A stretch of 64,000 nt of DNA from Caldivirga sp. Its GTDB lineage: Archaea > Thermoproteota > Thermoprotei > Thermoproteales > Thermocladiaceae. A program made the position numbers and the translations under genes. The stretch's first letter is position 1; every line of letters begins with the position of its first letter. The notes beneath the pieces were generated by a model. It saw only the letters and a program-made list of their open reading frames with translations, had not been told where the DNA came from and ran no database searches. The stretch is taken from contig NZ_JAGDXD010000014.1 of NCBI RefSeq assembly GCF_023256255.1, positions 36,716 to 100,715 on the forward strand, read 5' to 3'. Positions 28,160 to 36,406 of this stretch are shown here, one piece after another.

Positions 28160-29104
28160 TCACTTCGGTACAGGTAACTTACTTAAGTACTCCGCTACTA
28201 TGGATTCTCCCCTCACCCCCTCAAGGGTTACTTCAGGCTTAAGCACAATCCTATGCCCAAGAACATCAACCGCAACCCTCTTGACGTCGTCCGGTATTAC
28301 GTAATCCCTACCCTCAAGCAACGCCATTGCCTTACTCATCCTCATTAACGATATGATACCCCTTGGACTTGGACCCGCTAAAACCCTTGGATCCTTCCTA
28401 ATAGTCCTGAAGCTTGAAATGTAGCCTAAAACCTCGTCACTAACCGTCACTGAGGACTCTAAGTACTGCCTAATCTCAAGCAACTCACCTGCATTAGTGA
28501 TGGGTTTAACATACACTGTTGGGTCATCAGTGCGCCAACTAATCCTCCTCTTAAGTAGTTCAATCTCATCACTAGGATACCCTAGGCTTATCCTAATCAT
28601 GAACCTGTCCAGTTGAGCCTCAGGAAGTGGATAGGTTCCCTCAAGTTCAATCGGGTTCTGGGTTGCTATAACTATGAAGGGTTGAGGAAGCTTAATGGTA
28701 TCACCCTCAATGGTAACCTGCCCCTCCTCCATGGCCTCAAGTAAACCGGCCTGAGTCTTAGGTGGAGCCCTATTAATCTCATCAGCAAGTATTAGATTAG
28801 CGAAGATAGGGCCCCTTATGGTTTCAAAATAACCCTTATCCTGCCTCCAAACCTTAGTACCAACTATATCACTTGGGAGTAGGTCGGGGGTGAATTGAAT
28901 CCTATTGAAGTCAATACCAAGTAACCTAGCCACTAACTTAGCTAGGAACGTCTTACCTATGCCTGGGTAATCCTCAATAAGTATGTGACCACCAGCTAAG
29001 GCTGCGGCTATTATTTTAGATATTACCTCACTATCACCAACATAAAACTTCAACACCTCATCAATTATGCTCCCCGCCTTCTCAAACGCGGTCTTTAAAT
29101 CCAC
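28160..29104 (-). CDS. MoxR family AAA+ ATPase
   Basis: This 314-residue ATPase has Walker A DYPGIGKTFLAKL near residue 41, Walker B LILADEINRAPP near 107, sensor 1 IATQNPIELEGTYPLPEAQLDRF-type text (about 149-171) and the C-terminal lid with GPSPRG. MoxR proteins act as chaperones that mature metal-containing or surface enzymes together with DUF58/vWA partners. The start codon is GTG. An inverted repeat with a TATA-like core lies directly upstream, which suggests regulated transcription. It is followed by DUF58 at 7 bp and preceded, after a 264-bp gap, by two further membrane genes on the same strand. Confidence 0.95.
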   Translation of the reverse strand: MDLKTAFEKAGSIIDEVLKFYVGDSEVISKIIAAALAGGHILIEDYPGIGKTFLAKLVARLLGIDFNRIQFTPDLLPSDIVGTKVWRQDKGYFETIRGPIFANLILADEINRAPPKTQAGLLEAMEEGQVTIEGDTIKLPQPFIVIATQNPIELEGTYPLPEAQLDRFMIRISLGYPSDEIELLKRRISWRTDDPTVYVKPITNAGELLEIRQYLESSVTVSDEVLGYISSFRTIRKDPRVLAGPSPRGIISLMRMSKAMALLEGRDYVIPDDVKRVAVDVLGHRIVLKPEVTLEGVRGESIVAEYLSKLPVPK

Positions 29105-29109
29105 GCGCC

Positions 29110-29128
29110 TAGGACTTAAAACGTCCTA
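29110..29128 (-). promoter_or_regulatory. Inverted repeat enclosing a TATA-like core upstream of MoxR
   Basis: TAGGAC and GTCCTA form perfect 6-bp arms around a 7-bp centre that reads GTTTTAA on the coding strand. It ends 6 bp before the MoxR GTG. An operator that covers a promoter element is the simplest reading. The distance from TATA to start is shorter than usual, so the true start of the transcript is uncertain. Confidence 0.4.
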
Positions 29129-29368
29129 ATAAAGGTATTCTCACGCAGCCATCATTAATACTTTAATGGTGTGCAATTAACTATGGTTAATACATGATTA
29201 ATCCAGCGCTTAGTCTCTGTAAATCCAGGGTACTGTAACTAGGTTAACTAGAGATTGCTAGGTTATTGCCCGTAATGATAAATAAGGGGCTGCATTAAGG
29301 GTTAATGCGATACACGTAAAGATAGCCATAAATTGGGAACATGATGCATGATTCACTGGATAGTAAGC

Positions 29369-30472
29369 TTACTGCGCTGATGCTTGGCCGTAAATTTGGT
29401 AAGTACTCTTGGTTTGCTCATACTGAGTCATACTGCTTAATACTTCGTTTAAGGTATTAATCCTCCTAGTAACCTCCTCCTCAACACTGAACCTATCGTA
29501 GAGTTTATCCGGTGAGTATTGGTAATTGAATAAGCTTGATAATACATCAATAACCTCATTGTACTCAAAGCCACCGCTAGCCATCATGTATGATAGGTAC
29601 ACGAGCAACTTATCCTTACGGCCATACTTCACAAAATCCTCAACAGCATCATTAAAGTACTTAAGCTCAGGTACTTGAATAACCTTAACCTCACGTTTAT
29701 GAGCCTCATAAACCTCCTCAACTATCTTCTCAATATCTCTTGAAGCGGCCACATACGCCCTGTAGCTTATGTACGCCACAAGAGCTAGTGTTAATAATAT
29801 TGATACGGCGAACACGTAAACATTAAGCATTGGGGACTTAGGAATGGCTAACACCATGTAGAATATGCCTAAGCCGAAGAAGGCAGCTACGATACTACCG
29901 TAGGAATTCCTGAGGTAAAGTACTGCATTACCAACGCCTCTACCTGGTTGAGCATTAATCAATGCCGTTGATGATAATACTAAGGCGGCTAGTGATGAGG
30001 TTAAGAATGGGTACATGAGGGGCCTGTAGCCTAACCCCACTAGCGCTGATAGTGAGAATAAGGCCACTGAAGTTGAAAGCTTCTTCAGGAAGTCACCAGC
30101 ATTAACGCTTGTAAGTGAGATGCTGGTACCAAGCCTATTAATCATGACTGCTGCAGCCAATAGTACTAATGAACTTAACGCAACCTTAGCCTCATAACTA
30201 GGTATTACTAGGAAGGATCCTAGGGACATTAGTAATGTTAATGTAACGTAAGCGGCATCATTAGCCTGTCTCCCCTTGAACCAGGGCTTACCCCTCATGG
30301 TCTTTAAGTCATTAACCAGCATTAACGCTAATGAACCAGCTATCGGTATTAAGAAAATGAATAATAAATATACGCCTACTGGCGTAAACAATACTAACAT
30401 TACCGTGACCACAATTAATATTACGTAATAAACCACGTATTTGGTTAATGACTGTGCTGAACTATTAGCCAC
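29369..30472 (-). CDS. Polytopic membrane protein with cytoplasmic C-terminal domain
   Basis: This 367-residue protein has eight or nine hydrophobic helices in residues about 12-240, then a soluble, charged C-terminal region of about 120 residues (RDIEKIVEEVYEAHKREVKV onward) that is likely helical. No family is recognised. The GTG start overlaps the stop of the DUF4129-like gene by 8 bp, so both are made together. It belongs to the gene run leading to MoxR and DUF58. Confidence 0.75.
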   Translation of the reverse strand: MANSSAQSLTKYVVYYVILIVVTVMLVLFTPVGVYLLFIFLIPIAGSLALMLVNDLKTMRGKPWFKGRQANDAAYVTLTLLMSLGSFLVIPSYEAKVALSSLVLLAAAVMINRLGTSISLTSVNAGDFLKKLSTSVALFSLSALVGLGYRPLMYPFLTSSLAALVLSSTALINAQPGRGVGNAVLYLRNSYGSIVAAFFGLGIFYMVLAIPKSPMLNVYVFAVSILLTLALVAYISYRAYVAASRDIEKIVEEVYEAHKREVKVIQVPELKYFNDAVEDFVKYGRKDKLLVYLSYMMASGGFEYNEVIDVLSSLFNYQYSPDKLYDRFSVEEEVTRRINTLNEVLSSMTQYEQTKSTYQIYGQASAQ

Positions 30473-31586
30473 AGGTAATCACCTTGGGGTCACTATGTGA
30501 CCTATATAAGAGCCTTAGGTAATTCTCATATTCCCCTCTACTAATGATTCTTTTACCATAATACACACTCTCAAATATCCTAGTCATTTTTAATGCCTCC
30601 GCCTTATTCCTAATTACACCATCCTCACTTAACTTAGCCACAGCCTCCCTGGGGGTTAGGTTACTGGGATTCTTTAGGTTAGCTAGAACGTTAAGCTTGA
30701 ATAAATTCTCAACATCCCTAGAGTAATCAGTAAACCTAACCATTAAGCGCTCAGTCTCCCCACCTGACTCACCAATAATCTCATAGCATCCCTCAGAGGA
30801 TGCGGTGATCTGGGAACCATTGATTACTAATCCTGAACCAGGCTTCACATTAATATTACCCACTGGTTCATAAGTAAGGGGTTCATTAATACCCCAGATT
30901 AAGGGTAAGTCAGGTGGTATATTAAACTTAAGTAAACGACCACCACCCCAGCCTTTAAATGGTTCTACCTTCTCATTAGGTAGAAGTCTCACCTCAGTTG
31001 CCGCGTATACTTCATTACTTGCCTTAACTACAGTAGACTGGGGGGCAGTAAGCTTAACAGATTCCTCACCCTCACCCTCCTCAACGTTAACCCTGGTGCC
31101 CTTGCCCCTTATTGATAATGCTGCGAAAACTGAGGACGCAACCATCACCACTATCAATATGGCTAGTATTACTGCAGTGGGTATTTGAGGCATACTAACC
31201 CTCTGCGACTGCTGAGTAGACTCACCACTACCTGACCCTGATCCTTTCCCTGTACCTGTACCATTAAAGTGGTTTAACGGGGTTTGAGGATGCAGTGAAA
31301 TGTTGATGTAGGGCGCTTTACTAGTCATGTTAGGTAGAGGCAATTCAATTATAATCATAGGTATGGGTACTGATGGTAAAGCTAGGCTAGGTAATTTAAT
31401 GCTTGGCGACTTACCATGAGGAACCGTAATATTGATTACCGGTATACTTATACCAGGAGCCTTTAACCCACCTCCACCACCCTGGGAACTTGAAGACACT
31501 GGTAGGGTCATAACCCTTATTGATGATGTAAGAAGCCATAGGGCAATTAATCCAATTATAAGAGTTGCAACTGCGTCTCTTCTCAT
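30465..31586 (-). CDS. Membrane-anchored protein with DUF4129-like C-terminal region
   Basis: From the ATG at 31586 the product is about 373 residues: an N-terminal membrane helix, a Pro/Ser/Gly-rich external stretch (about 30-135, with GTGTGKGSGSGSGES), a second helix near residue 140-165, and a C-terminal domain. The last 75 residues (LTPREAVAKLSEDGV then a helix with YYGKRIISRGEYENYLRLL) resemble the DUF4129 tail found in transglutaminase and MoxR/DUF58 gene clusters. The longer in-frame ATG at 31670 is less likely, because a T/A-rich box (ATTAATATA) sits about 27 bp before 31586. This is the first gene of the membrane cluster. Confidence 0.7.
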   Translation of the reverse strand: MRRDAVATLIIGLIALWLLTSSIRVMTLPVSSSSQGGGGGLKAPGISIPVINITVPHGKSPSIKLPSLALPSVPIPMIIIELPLPNMTSKAPYINISLHPQTPLNHFNGTGTGKGSGSGSGESTQQSQRVSMPQIPTAVILAILIVVMVASSVFAALSIRGKGTRVNVEEGEGEESVKLTAPQSTVVKASNEVYAATEVRLLPNEKVEPFKGWGGGRLLKFNIPPDLPLIWGINEPLTYEPVGNINVKPGSGLVINGSQITASSEGCYEIIGESGGETERLMVRFTDYSRDVENLFKLNVLANLKNPSNLTPREAVAKLSEDGVIRNKAEALKMTRIFESVYYGKRIISRGEYENYLRLLYRSHSDPKVITCG

Positions 31587-31798
31587 GTGTTTAGAGAACC
31601 GAAATCGGTATATTAATCTTTCCCAGATCGTTGACTTAACTTGAATCAAAAAGCAACCGAAGATGAACACATTGTTAACTTAACTTAAGCCACATCTTAC
31701 CACTAATACGAAGAAGGATTCACCCCACTACTACGCTAGGTGTGGGAATGAACTGTTAATTCACAAAGTTTAAAAAAGCTTAGTTACTTATGGGGGTA

Positions 31799-32506
31799 AT
31801 GGCCACTGCTCAGCAAAGGAGGCTACCGATGTATAAGAGGATTATTGATGATAATAAGAAGAAATGGATGATTAAGGAGTACCTTAACATAGCCTTAACC
31901 AGGAATAGGTACGTTGATTCAATAATCCAGAGAACCACACTGGGTACTAGGATTGTGATTATTGCTGAGAAGAAGAATAGGATAATAGGTAGGAAGGGGC
32001 AGCAGGTTAAGGCGCTTGCAGACATACTTAAGTCTAAGTTCAACCTAGATAACGTTGTGATAGATGTAATACAGGAACCACACCCTGAGTATAATGCTAG
32101 GTTAGTCGCCCTCAGGATAGCTGACGCAATGGCCAAGGGGATTAGGTTCAGGAGGGCTGCCATAATAGCCTTAAGGCAACTTCAGGAGGCTAATGTGCAG
32201 GGTGCTGAAGTAATAATAAGCGGTAAATTAACAACCGAGCGCTCAAGGTTTGAGAAGTACAGTACAGGCATAATGATTAAGGCGGGCCAGGATTCACTTG
32301 AGAAGGTTCAGGAGGCCGTAATACCAGTACTACTTAAGCCTGGAATCTACTCAGTGAGGGTTAGGGTACTGCCCCCTGAGGCGAAGCTTAGCGATAGGTT
32401 TGAGATTAAGTCGCCTGAGGAGGTTCAGGTTAAGCAAATTGAGAGTAAGACTGAGGAGGGTAATGAGGGTAAGGGGGATAATGAGCCGGCTGGTCAAGCC
32501 CAGTGA
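31799..32506 (+). CDS. rps3: 30S ribosomal protein uS3
   Basis: About 235 residues. The N-terminal KH domain shows the RNA-binding loop NRIIGRKGQQVKAL (near residue 60). The C-terminal S3 domain includes GAEVIISGKLTTERSRFEKY and GIYSVRVRVLPPEAKLSDRF. The final 40 residues are a charged low-complexity tail. A TATA-like TTTAAAAAAG at 31769-31778 fits a leaderless start at the ATG at 31799; the ATG at 31790 is also possible. In most archaea uS3 is encoded between uL22 and uL29 in the S10 operon. Here it stands alone, with a DUF4129-like gene behind it and an oxidoreductase ahead. Confidence 0.96.
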   Translation: MATAQQRRLPMYKRIIDDNKKKWMIKEYLNIALTRNRYVDSIIQRTTLGTRIVIIAEKKNRIIGRKGQQVKALADILKSKFNLDNVVIDVIQEPHPEYNARLVALRIADAMAKGIRFRRAAIIALRQLQEANVQGAEVIISGKLTTERSRFEKYSTGIMIKAGQDSLEKVQEAVIPVLLKPGIYSVRVRVLPPEAKLSDRFEIKSPEEVQVKQIESKTEEGNEGKGDNEPAGQAQ

Positions 32507-32553
32507 TAATGCTTAATAATTACTCATAGTTAATCCCTCAACGGTGCTGTTAA

Positions 32554-33447
32554 GTGGGTGTTAAGACTGCATTAATTGGAATGGGTAGGATGGGTTCAAT
32601 TCACCTTAAGGAGTTAGTTAGATTAAGAAGTGAGGGACTTATTGACAATATCATGGTTGTTGATATTGATGATTCAAGGCTCAATACCGCTAAATCAATG
32701 GGGGCTGATGAGACTTTTAAAAACATTGACGAAGCACTAATTAAGCACCCTGAGGCAATAATAATAGCAACACCAACAACCACCCACTATGATTTATCGA
32801 TTAAACTAGTGAACAAGGCCCACTTAATGGTTGAGAAGCCAGTCACCGTGAAGTTAAGTGAAGCCCTTAACCTACTTAGTGAATCAAGGAAAACCGGCAA
32901 CATGGTGGTTCCAGCAATGGTTGAGAGGTTTAATAAAACCGCTGAAGAGGCTTTTAGCATTGTAAGGGAGCCTATTGCATTATCAATGGTTAGGGTTGGT
33001 GTTATACCGCAGAACCCTGACTCCTACATTGGGGTCATATATGATTTAACAATCCATGACTTAGACTTAGCATTATTTAGGTTAAGGCCCATGAGGGCAA
33101 TAATAGCTAAGTCAATGCTTAATAGGGATAACGTAAGCCTACTACTTAACCTAGATGGAGTCTCAGTGAACATTGAGTCTAAGTGGGTTAATTCAGGTAA
33201 ACTACGTATACACACGTACGTTGGGTTAAGTACCTTTACTGTAGCTGATTTAATTCATGGATTAATCTACAGTAATGGCGCGGTTAAGAACGTAAACCAA
33301 GGTGAGGAACCAGTTTACTTAGAGGATAAGAACTTCCTTGAGGCGATTATGGGAAAAACTAAACCCTTCGCTACCTTAACTGATTACATATCATGCTTAA
33401 GGATAATTGAGGCTGTTCAACAGAACTATAATGTAGTCCCGCTATAG
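32554..33447 (+). CDS. Gfo/Idh/MocA family oxidoreductase
   Basis: This 297-residue NAD(P)-dependent dehydrogenase has an N-terminal Rossmann domain with ALIGMGRMGSIHLKEL (residues 6-21), and the family lysine in VEKPVTVKLSEA near 92-103. A C-terminal alpha/beta domain contains YDLTIHDLDLALF, where the histidine is the usual catalytic candidate. Members oxidise sugars, inositols or sugar-like compounds, or reduce biliverdin-like substrates. The start codon is GTG, 47 bp after the uS3 stop. The substrate is unknown; the later DegT aminotransferase and GH35 genes hint at sugar-derivative metabolism nearby. Confidence 0.9.
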   Translation: MGVKTALIGMGRMGSIHLKELVRLRSEGLIDNIMVVDIDDSRLNTAKSMGADETFKNIDEALIKHPEAIIIATPTTTHYDLSIKLVNKAHLMVEKPVTVKLSEALNLLSESRKTGNMVVPAMVERFNKTAEEAFSIVREPIALSMVRVGVIPQNPDSYIGVIYDLTIHDLDLALFRLRPMRAIIAKSMLNRDNVSLLLNLDGVSVNIESKWVNSGKLRIHTYVGLSTFTVADLIHGLIYSNGAVKNVNQGEEPVYLEDKNFLEAIMGKTKPFATLTDYISCLRIIEAVQQNYNVVPL

Positions 33448-33494
33448 AAGCAATTCATGGACATTAAAGAAGCATTAGATTCACTTGACTTAGA

Positions 33495-33716
33495 TTAATC
33501 AAATTCATTAATGTTGCTTGCACTTACATCAGCCTGATTAACCTTAATATACTGCTTAGTGTATGGATCATAGTAACCCATTACCCTATGCATAGTATTC
33601 ATCCTGCATCTGGGGCAGTAAAGATACACATTATACCTTAACCCAGATAAGTCAAAACCAACATCCAACTCCCTCTCCATACCACATTGAGCACACTTAA
33701 TAACCCACCTAGTCAC
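33495..33716 (-). CDS. Small zinc-ribbon protein, 73 aa
   Basis: Two cysteine pairs, CAQC (residues 8-11) and CPRC (34-37), form a probable zinc ribbon. The rest is polar, with HRVMGYYDPYTKQYIKVNQ after the second pair. It may be an RNA- or DNA-binding accessory protein. It converges with the Gfo/Idh/MocA gene, 47 bp from its stop. No specific family is recognised. Confidence 0.65.
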   Translation of the reverse strand: MTRWVIKCAQCGMERELDVGFDLSGLRYNVYLYCPRCRMNTMHRVMGYYDPYTKQYIKVNQADVSASNINEFD

Positions 33717-33857
33717 CCTAACTCACCAACTAAGCATCTACTGAGGGGCTAGTTTAATAAACCAATTGCCTCATGTATAATTCCTACACCTTAAAGTCTA
33801 CTGAAAAGTTTTCACCCTATTCGAAAAATATTAAAGTAACCCTAGTCACATTCAACT

Positions 33858-34114
33858 ATGGTTGATGCTGTTGTTTTTGTTGGATTGTCTGTTACTGTGA
33901 TTGGTATGCTTGGTGGTGTCTTGTATTGGCTTGGTGGTAAGTTTAGGGGGATTGACTTAAGATTCCAACAAATGAGTTGAGGGACTTAGCTAGGAAGATA
34001 ATTAAGGAGTACGGTGAATACCCTGAGACTTGGAAACTACACATATACGCATCAATAATGGTTGGTAGAGCATTAAGGAAGATGAGTGAGGAGGGTAGTA
34101 AAGGTAATAAGTGA
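33858..34114 (+). pseudogene. Small membrane-anchored protein gene interrupted by a 1-nt frameshift
   Basis: An ATG at 33858, with a TATA-like AATATTAAAG about 26 bp before it, opens a 40-codon frame. It encodes an N-terminal membrane helix (DAVVFVGLSVTVIGMLGGVLY) and a basic turn, ending at a stop at 33978-33980. The neighbouring frame then runs for more than 45 codons to 34114 and encodes a soluble, charged domain (ELRDLARKIIKEYGEYPETW, then a helix ending RKMSEEGSKGNK). One extra base near 33955-33962 would join them into one protein of about 85 residues. Alternatives are decay, slippage, or a separate second gene starting at the TTG at 33977. Confidence 0.55.
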
Positions 34115-34117
34115 ATT

Positions 34118-35488
34118 TTACTTTAGGAATAATTCCTCATGCTGCTTAACGTACTCAACACTCTCCCTTAGGCTTAGGAAGAGTTTCCTAACGTACTCGA
34201 TATCATCCTTAGTTACATTATCCCTATTCTGCTCCTTAGCCCTAATCTGGGCTGGGGTTAGTAATTGTATCGCATATCTCAGGCTATTCTCAACACCTAT
34301 TTTAGTTAAGTAATCCAACGCATCATTACTCAACTTAACCCCCTCCTCCCTAGCTCTAATTGAAACTATTTCCTTAACCTCATCCTCATTATACGGCCTA
34401 GTCCTTATTATAATTAACCTATCCAGTAAATCCAGTGGTATACCGTGGGGTGCCTCAATGTCAGTTCCCCTTATCTTTGTTATACCTCTGTTAGTGGCAA
34501 ATATCATTATTGGACTCATCTCCATCTCCATGGCCTTTGTGAAGAAGGCCCAAGTTTCAATATCAAGCATGTGCGCATCATCCACGAAGAGTACGCCTGG
34601 AATTAACTCTCCATTACCCTTATCCACCGTTTCCTTAACGAAATTATCCACTGCATTCCTAACTTCACTGGGTATCTCCTTCTCCTCTGTGAATACTCCA
34701 AAGAGCATTGCGGATACTAAACCCTGTTGCCTAGCCTGATACAGGTCTAGGTCATGAAGCGTGAAGAACCTTGTTATCTCCTTCTCCTTATGAACAGGCC
34801 CCTTAGGTACCTCAAGCTTATGTTTAACGTATATGTCATACTGCTCCTCGCCTTCACCCTGAGCCTGCCCTTCAACCACTACTCTACCCGTTTCCTCATC
34901 AATCATTATAACATCACCAGTGCTGATTCCTAGTTCAATCAACTGTGCGGCAATCTCCTGAGGCACCTTCAGTATCTTTTCCTCATCAGTGGTCTTCAAC
35001 TTAACCGTAGCCCCAATTGGTACTTGAATGTAGGGATTATAGGGATGCTTACCATACTTGAATTCAATGGACTTAACCACGCCTTCATAAACCCTCCTCC
35101 ATTCCCTTATCCTAAGCCCAATGGCCTTTCTAAGGGCCCTCATTAGGAACTCCGTCTTCTTAATCTCCACGCTGTATATTTCAGCAGCATTAAGGTGAAC
35201 GAAAGGTGTATCAGCCCCAAGCTCCCTGGCAATCCCAATAGCCAACGCAGTCTTCCCAGTGCCAGGTGGACCAACTATTAGTACGCCTTTACCGCTGAAC
35301 TTACCTGCCTTGATGATTTTAACAACCATTGCAGCGGCCTCTCTGGCTTCAACCTGACCCACGAAACCCCCCGCAATCTTCTCCACCTTACCGTTAACTA
35401 CGCCAAGTCCCCTAATGTGACTATGTACACTTATTCTCCTTCTTTCTTCCTCACCACCCTTTACTTCCTCAATTCTTATGGACGACAT
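34118..35488 (-). CDS. TIP49/RuvB-like AAA+ ATPase
   Basis: This 456-residue protein matches RuvBL (TIP49) ATPases, which form hexamers in chromatin and RNP assembly complexes in eukaryotes and are found in some archaea. The N-terminus SVHSHIRGLGV and GGFVGQVEAREAA are family signatures. Walker A is VGPPGTGKTALAIGIA near residue 70. An inserted OB-like domain II occupies about 125-235. Walker B reads VLFVDDAHML where the family has D-E-V-H, so the catalytic glutamate is replaced by aspartate. Sensor 1 (IFATNRG) and the arginine-rich sensor 2 segment are present. The gene converges with the frameshifted small gene. Confidence 0.93.
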   Translation of the reverse strand: MSSIRIEEVKGGEEERRRISVHSHIRGLGVVNGKVEKIAGGFVGQVEAREAAAMVVKIIKAGKFSGKGVLIVGPPGTGKTALAIGIARELGADTPFVHLNAAEIYSVEIKKTEFLMRALRKAIGLRIREWRRVYEGVVKSIEFKYGKHPYNPYIQVPIGATVKLKTTDEEKILKVPQEIAAQLIELGISTGDVIMIDEETGRVVVEGQAQGEGEEQYDIYVKHKLEVPKGPVHKEKEITRFFTLHDLDLYQARQQGLVSAMLFGVFTEEKEIPSEVRNAVDNFVKETVDKGNGELIPGVLFVDDAHMLDIETWAFFTKAMEMEMSPIMIFATNRGITKIRGTDIEAPHGIPLDLLDRLIIIRTRPYNEDEVKEIVSIRAREEGVKLSNDALDYLTKIGVENSLRYAIQLLTPAQIRAKEQNRDNVTKDDIEYVRKLFLSLRESVEYVKQHEELFLK

Positions 35489-35644
35489 AGGTCGTTCTTA
35501 ACACGCACTGATTTAAACCTAACCTCATGGGTAATTATAAGGTAAGACTACTGGTTAACATTCACTTAACACTACGCCTTACCGGAATTCATAACCACAG
35601 TTAACATTATAAGTGCCGTGGTTAGTTTAAGCGGGGTGAAGTGA

Positions 35645-36406
35645 ATGATTAACCTGGGTGGCGCGGTGGATGTTCATACGCACTGTTACCCAGACATGAA
35701 CATTAATGAGGAGATGATTAGGCTCTCAAGGATGCTTGGTATTGAGCAATTATGGGTTAGTTATCATCCATATGCCATGTCTGGTTTTAAACCATCCTCT
35801 GAAGAGGTCTGGAGGGTAAATGAGTTCGTTTATGGATTATCAAGAAGGTTTAAGGAAGTCAGAGGCTTTGTTCACGTTAACCCACTTAACCAAGACGCTG
35901 TTAAGATGACTGAATTCTTCATTAGGGAGAGGGGGTTTATAGGTGTTAAACTGTATAGGGCTGTTAGGGTTAGTAAGCGTATTGTTGACCCTGTAATTGA
36001 GGTTGCGGTTGAGAACAACATACCCATACTGGTTCACACTGCCCACAGGCTTTACCCAACCTCTAGACCTAATGAGAGTGAACCAGATGACATAAGGTCA
36101 CTTGCCTTAAGATTCCCTAGAGCTAAAATAATTATGGCGCACATAACCGGTGGTGGTGATTGGGAATACGCCATAAGTAGAATTAGGGATTTACCCAATG
36201 TTTACGTTGATATAGGTGGAAGCGTTACTGATTATGGTTCAGTGGAGGAGGCGGTTAAAGTTCTTAGTGACGATAGGGTGCTCTTCGCCACTGATACATT
36301 AATATCAGCTGCCGTGGCTAGGATAATGAACGCGGAGATTAGTGAGGAGTCTAGGGTTAAGATACTTAGGTTGAACGCCATGAGACTTCTAGGTGAGCAA
36401 GCATGA
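35645..36406 (+). CDS. Metal-dependent amidohydrolase (amidohydrolase_2-like)
   Basis: This 253-residue TIM-barrel hydrolase has the metal-binding D-V-H-T-H at residues 9-13, a barrel strand GFIGVKLYRAV, His in ILVHTAHR (near 123), IIMAHITGGGDW (near 165) and the final metal-binding aspartate in LFATDT (near 222). These are the ligands expected of the ACMSD/amidohydrolase_2 group, so it is probably active. The reaction cannot be named. The stop overlaps the start of the next gene by 4 bp; that gene looks like a degenerate relative. Confidence 0.85.
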   Translation: MINLGGAVDVHTHCYPDMNINEEMIRLSRMLGIEQLWVSYHPYAMSGFKPSSEEVWRVNEFVYGLSRRFKEVRGFVHVNPLNQDAVKMTEFFIRERGFIGVKLYRAVRVSKRIVDPVIEVAVENNIPILVHTAHRLYPTSRPNESEPDDIRSLALRFPRAKIIMAHITGGGDWEYAISRIRDLPNVYVDIGGSVTDYGSVEEAVKVLSDDRVLFATDTLISAAVARIMNAEISEESRVKILRLNAMRLLGEQA

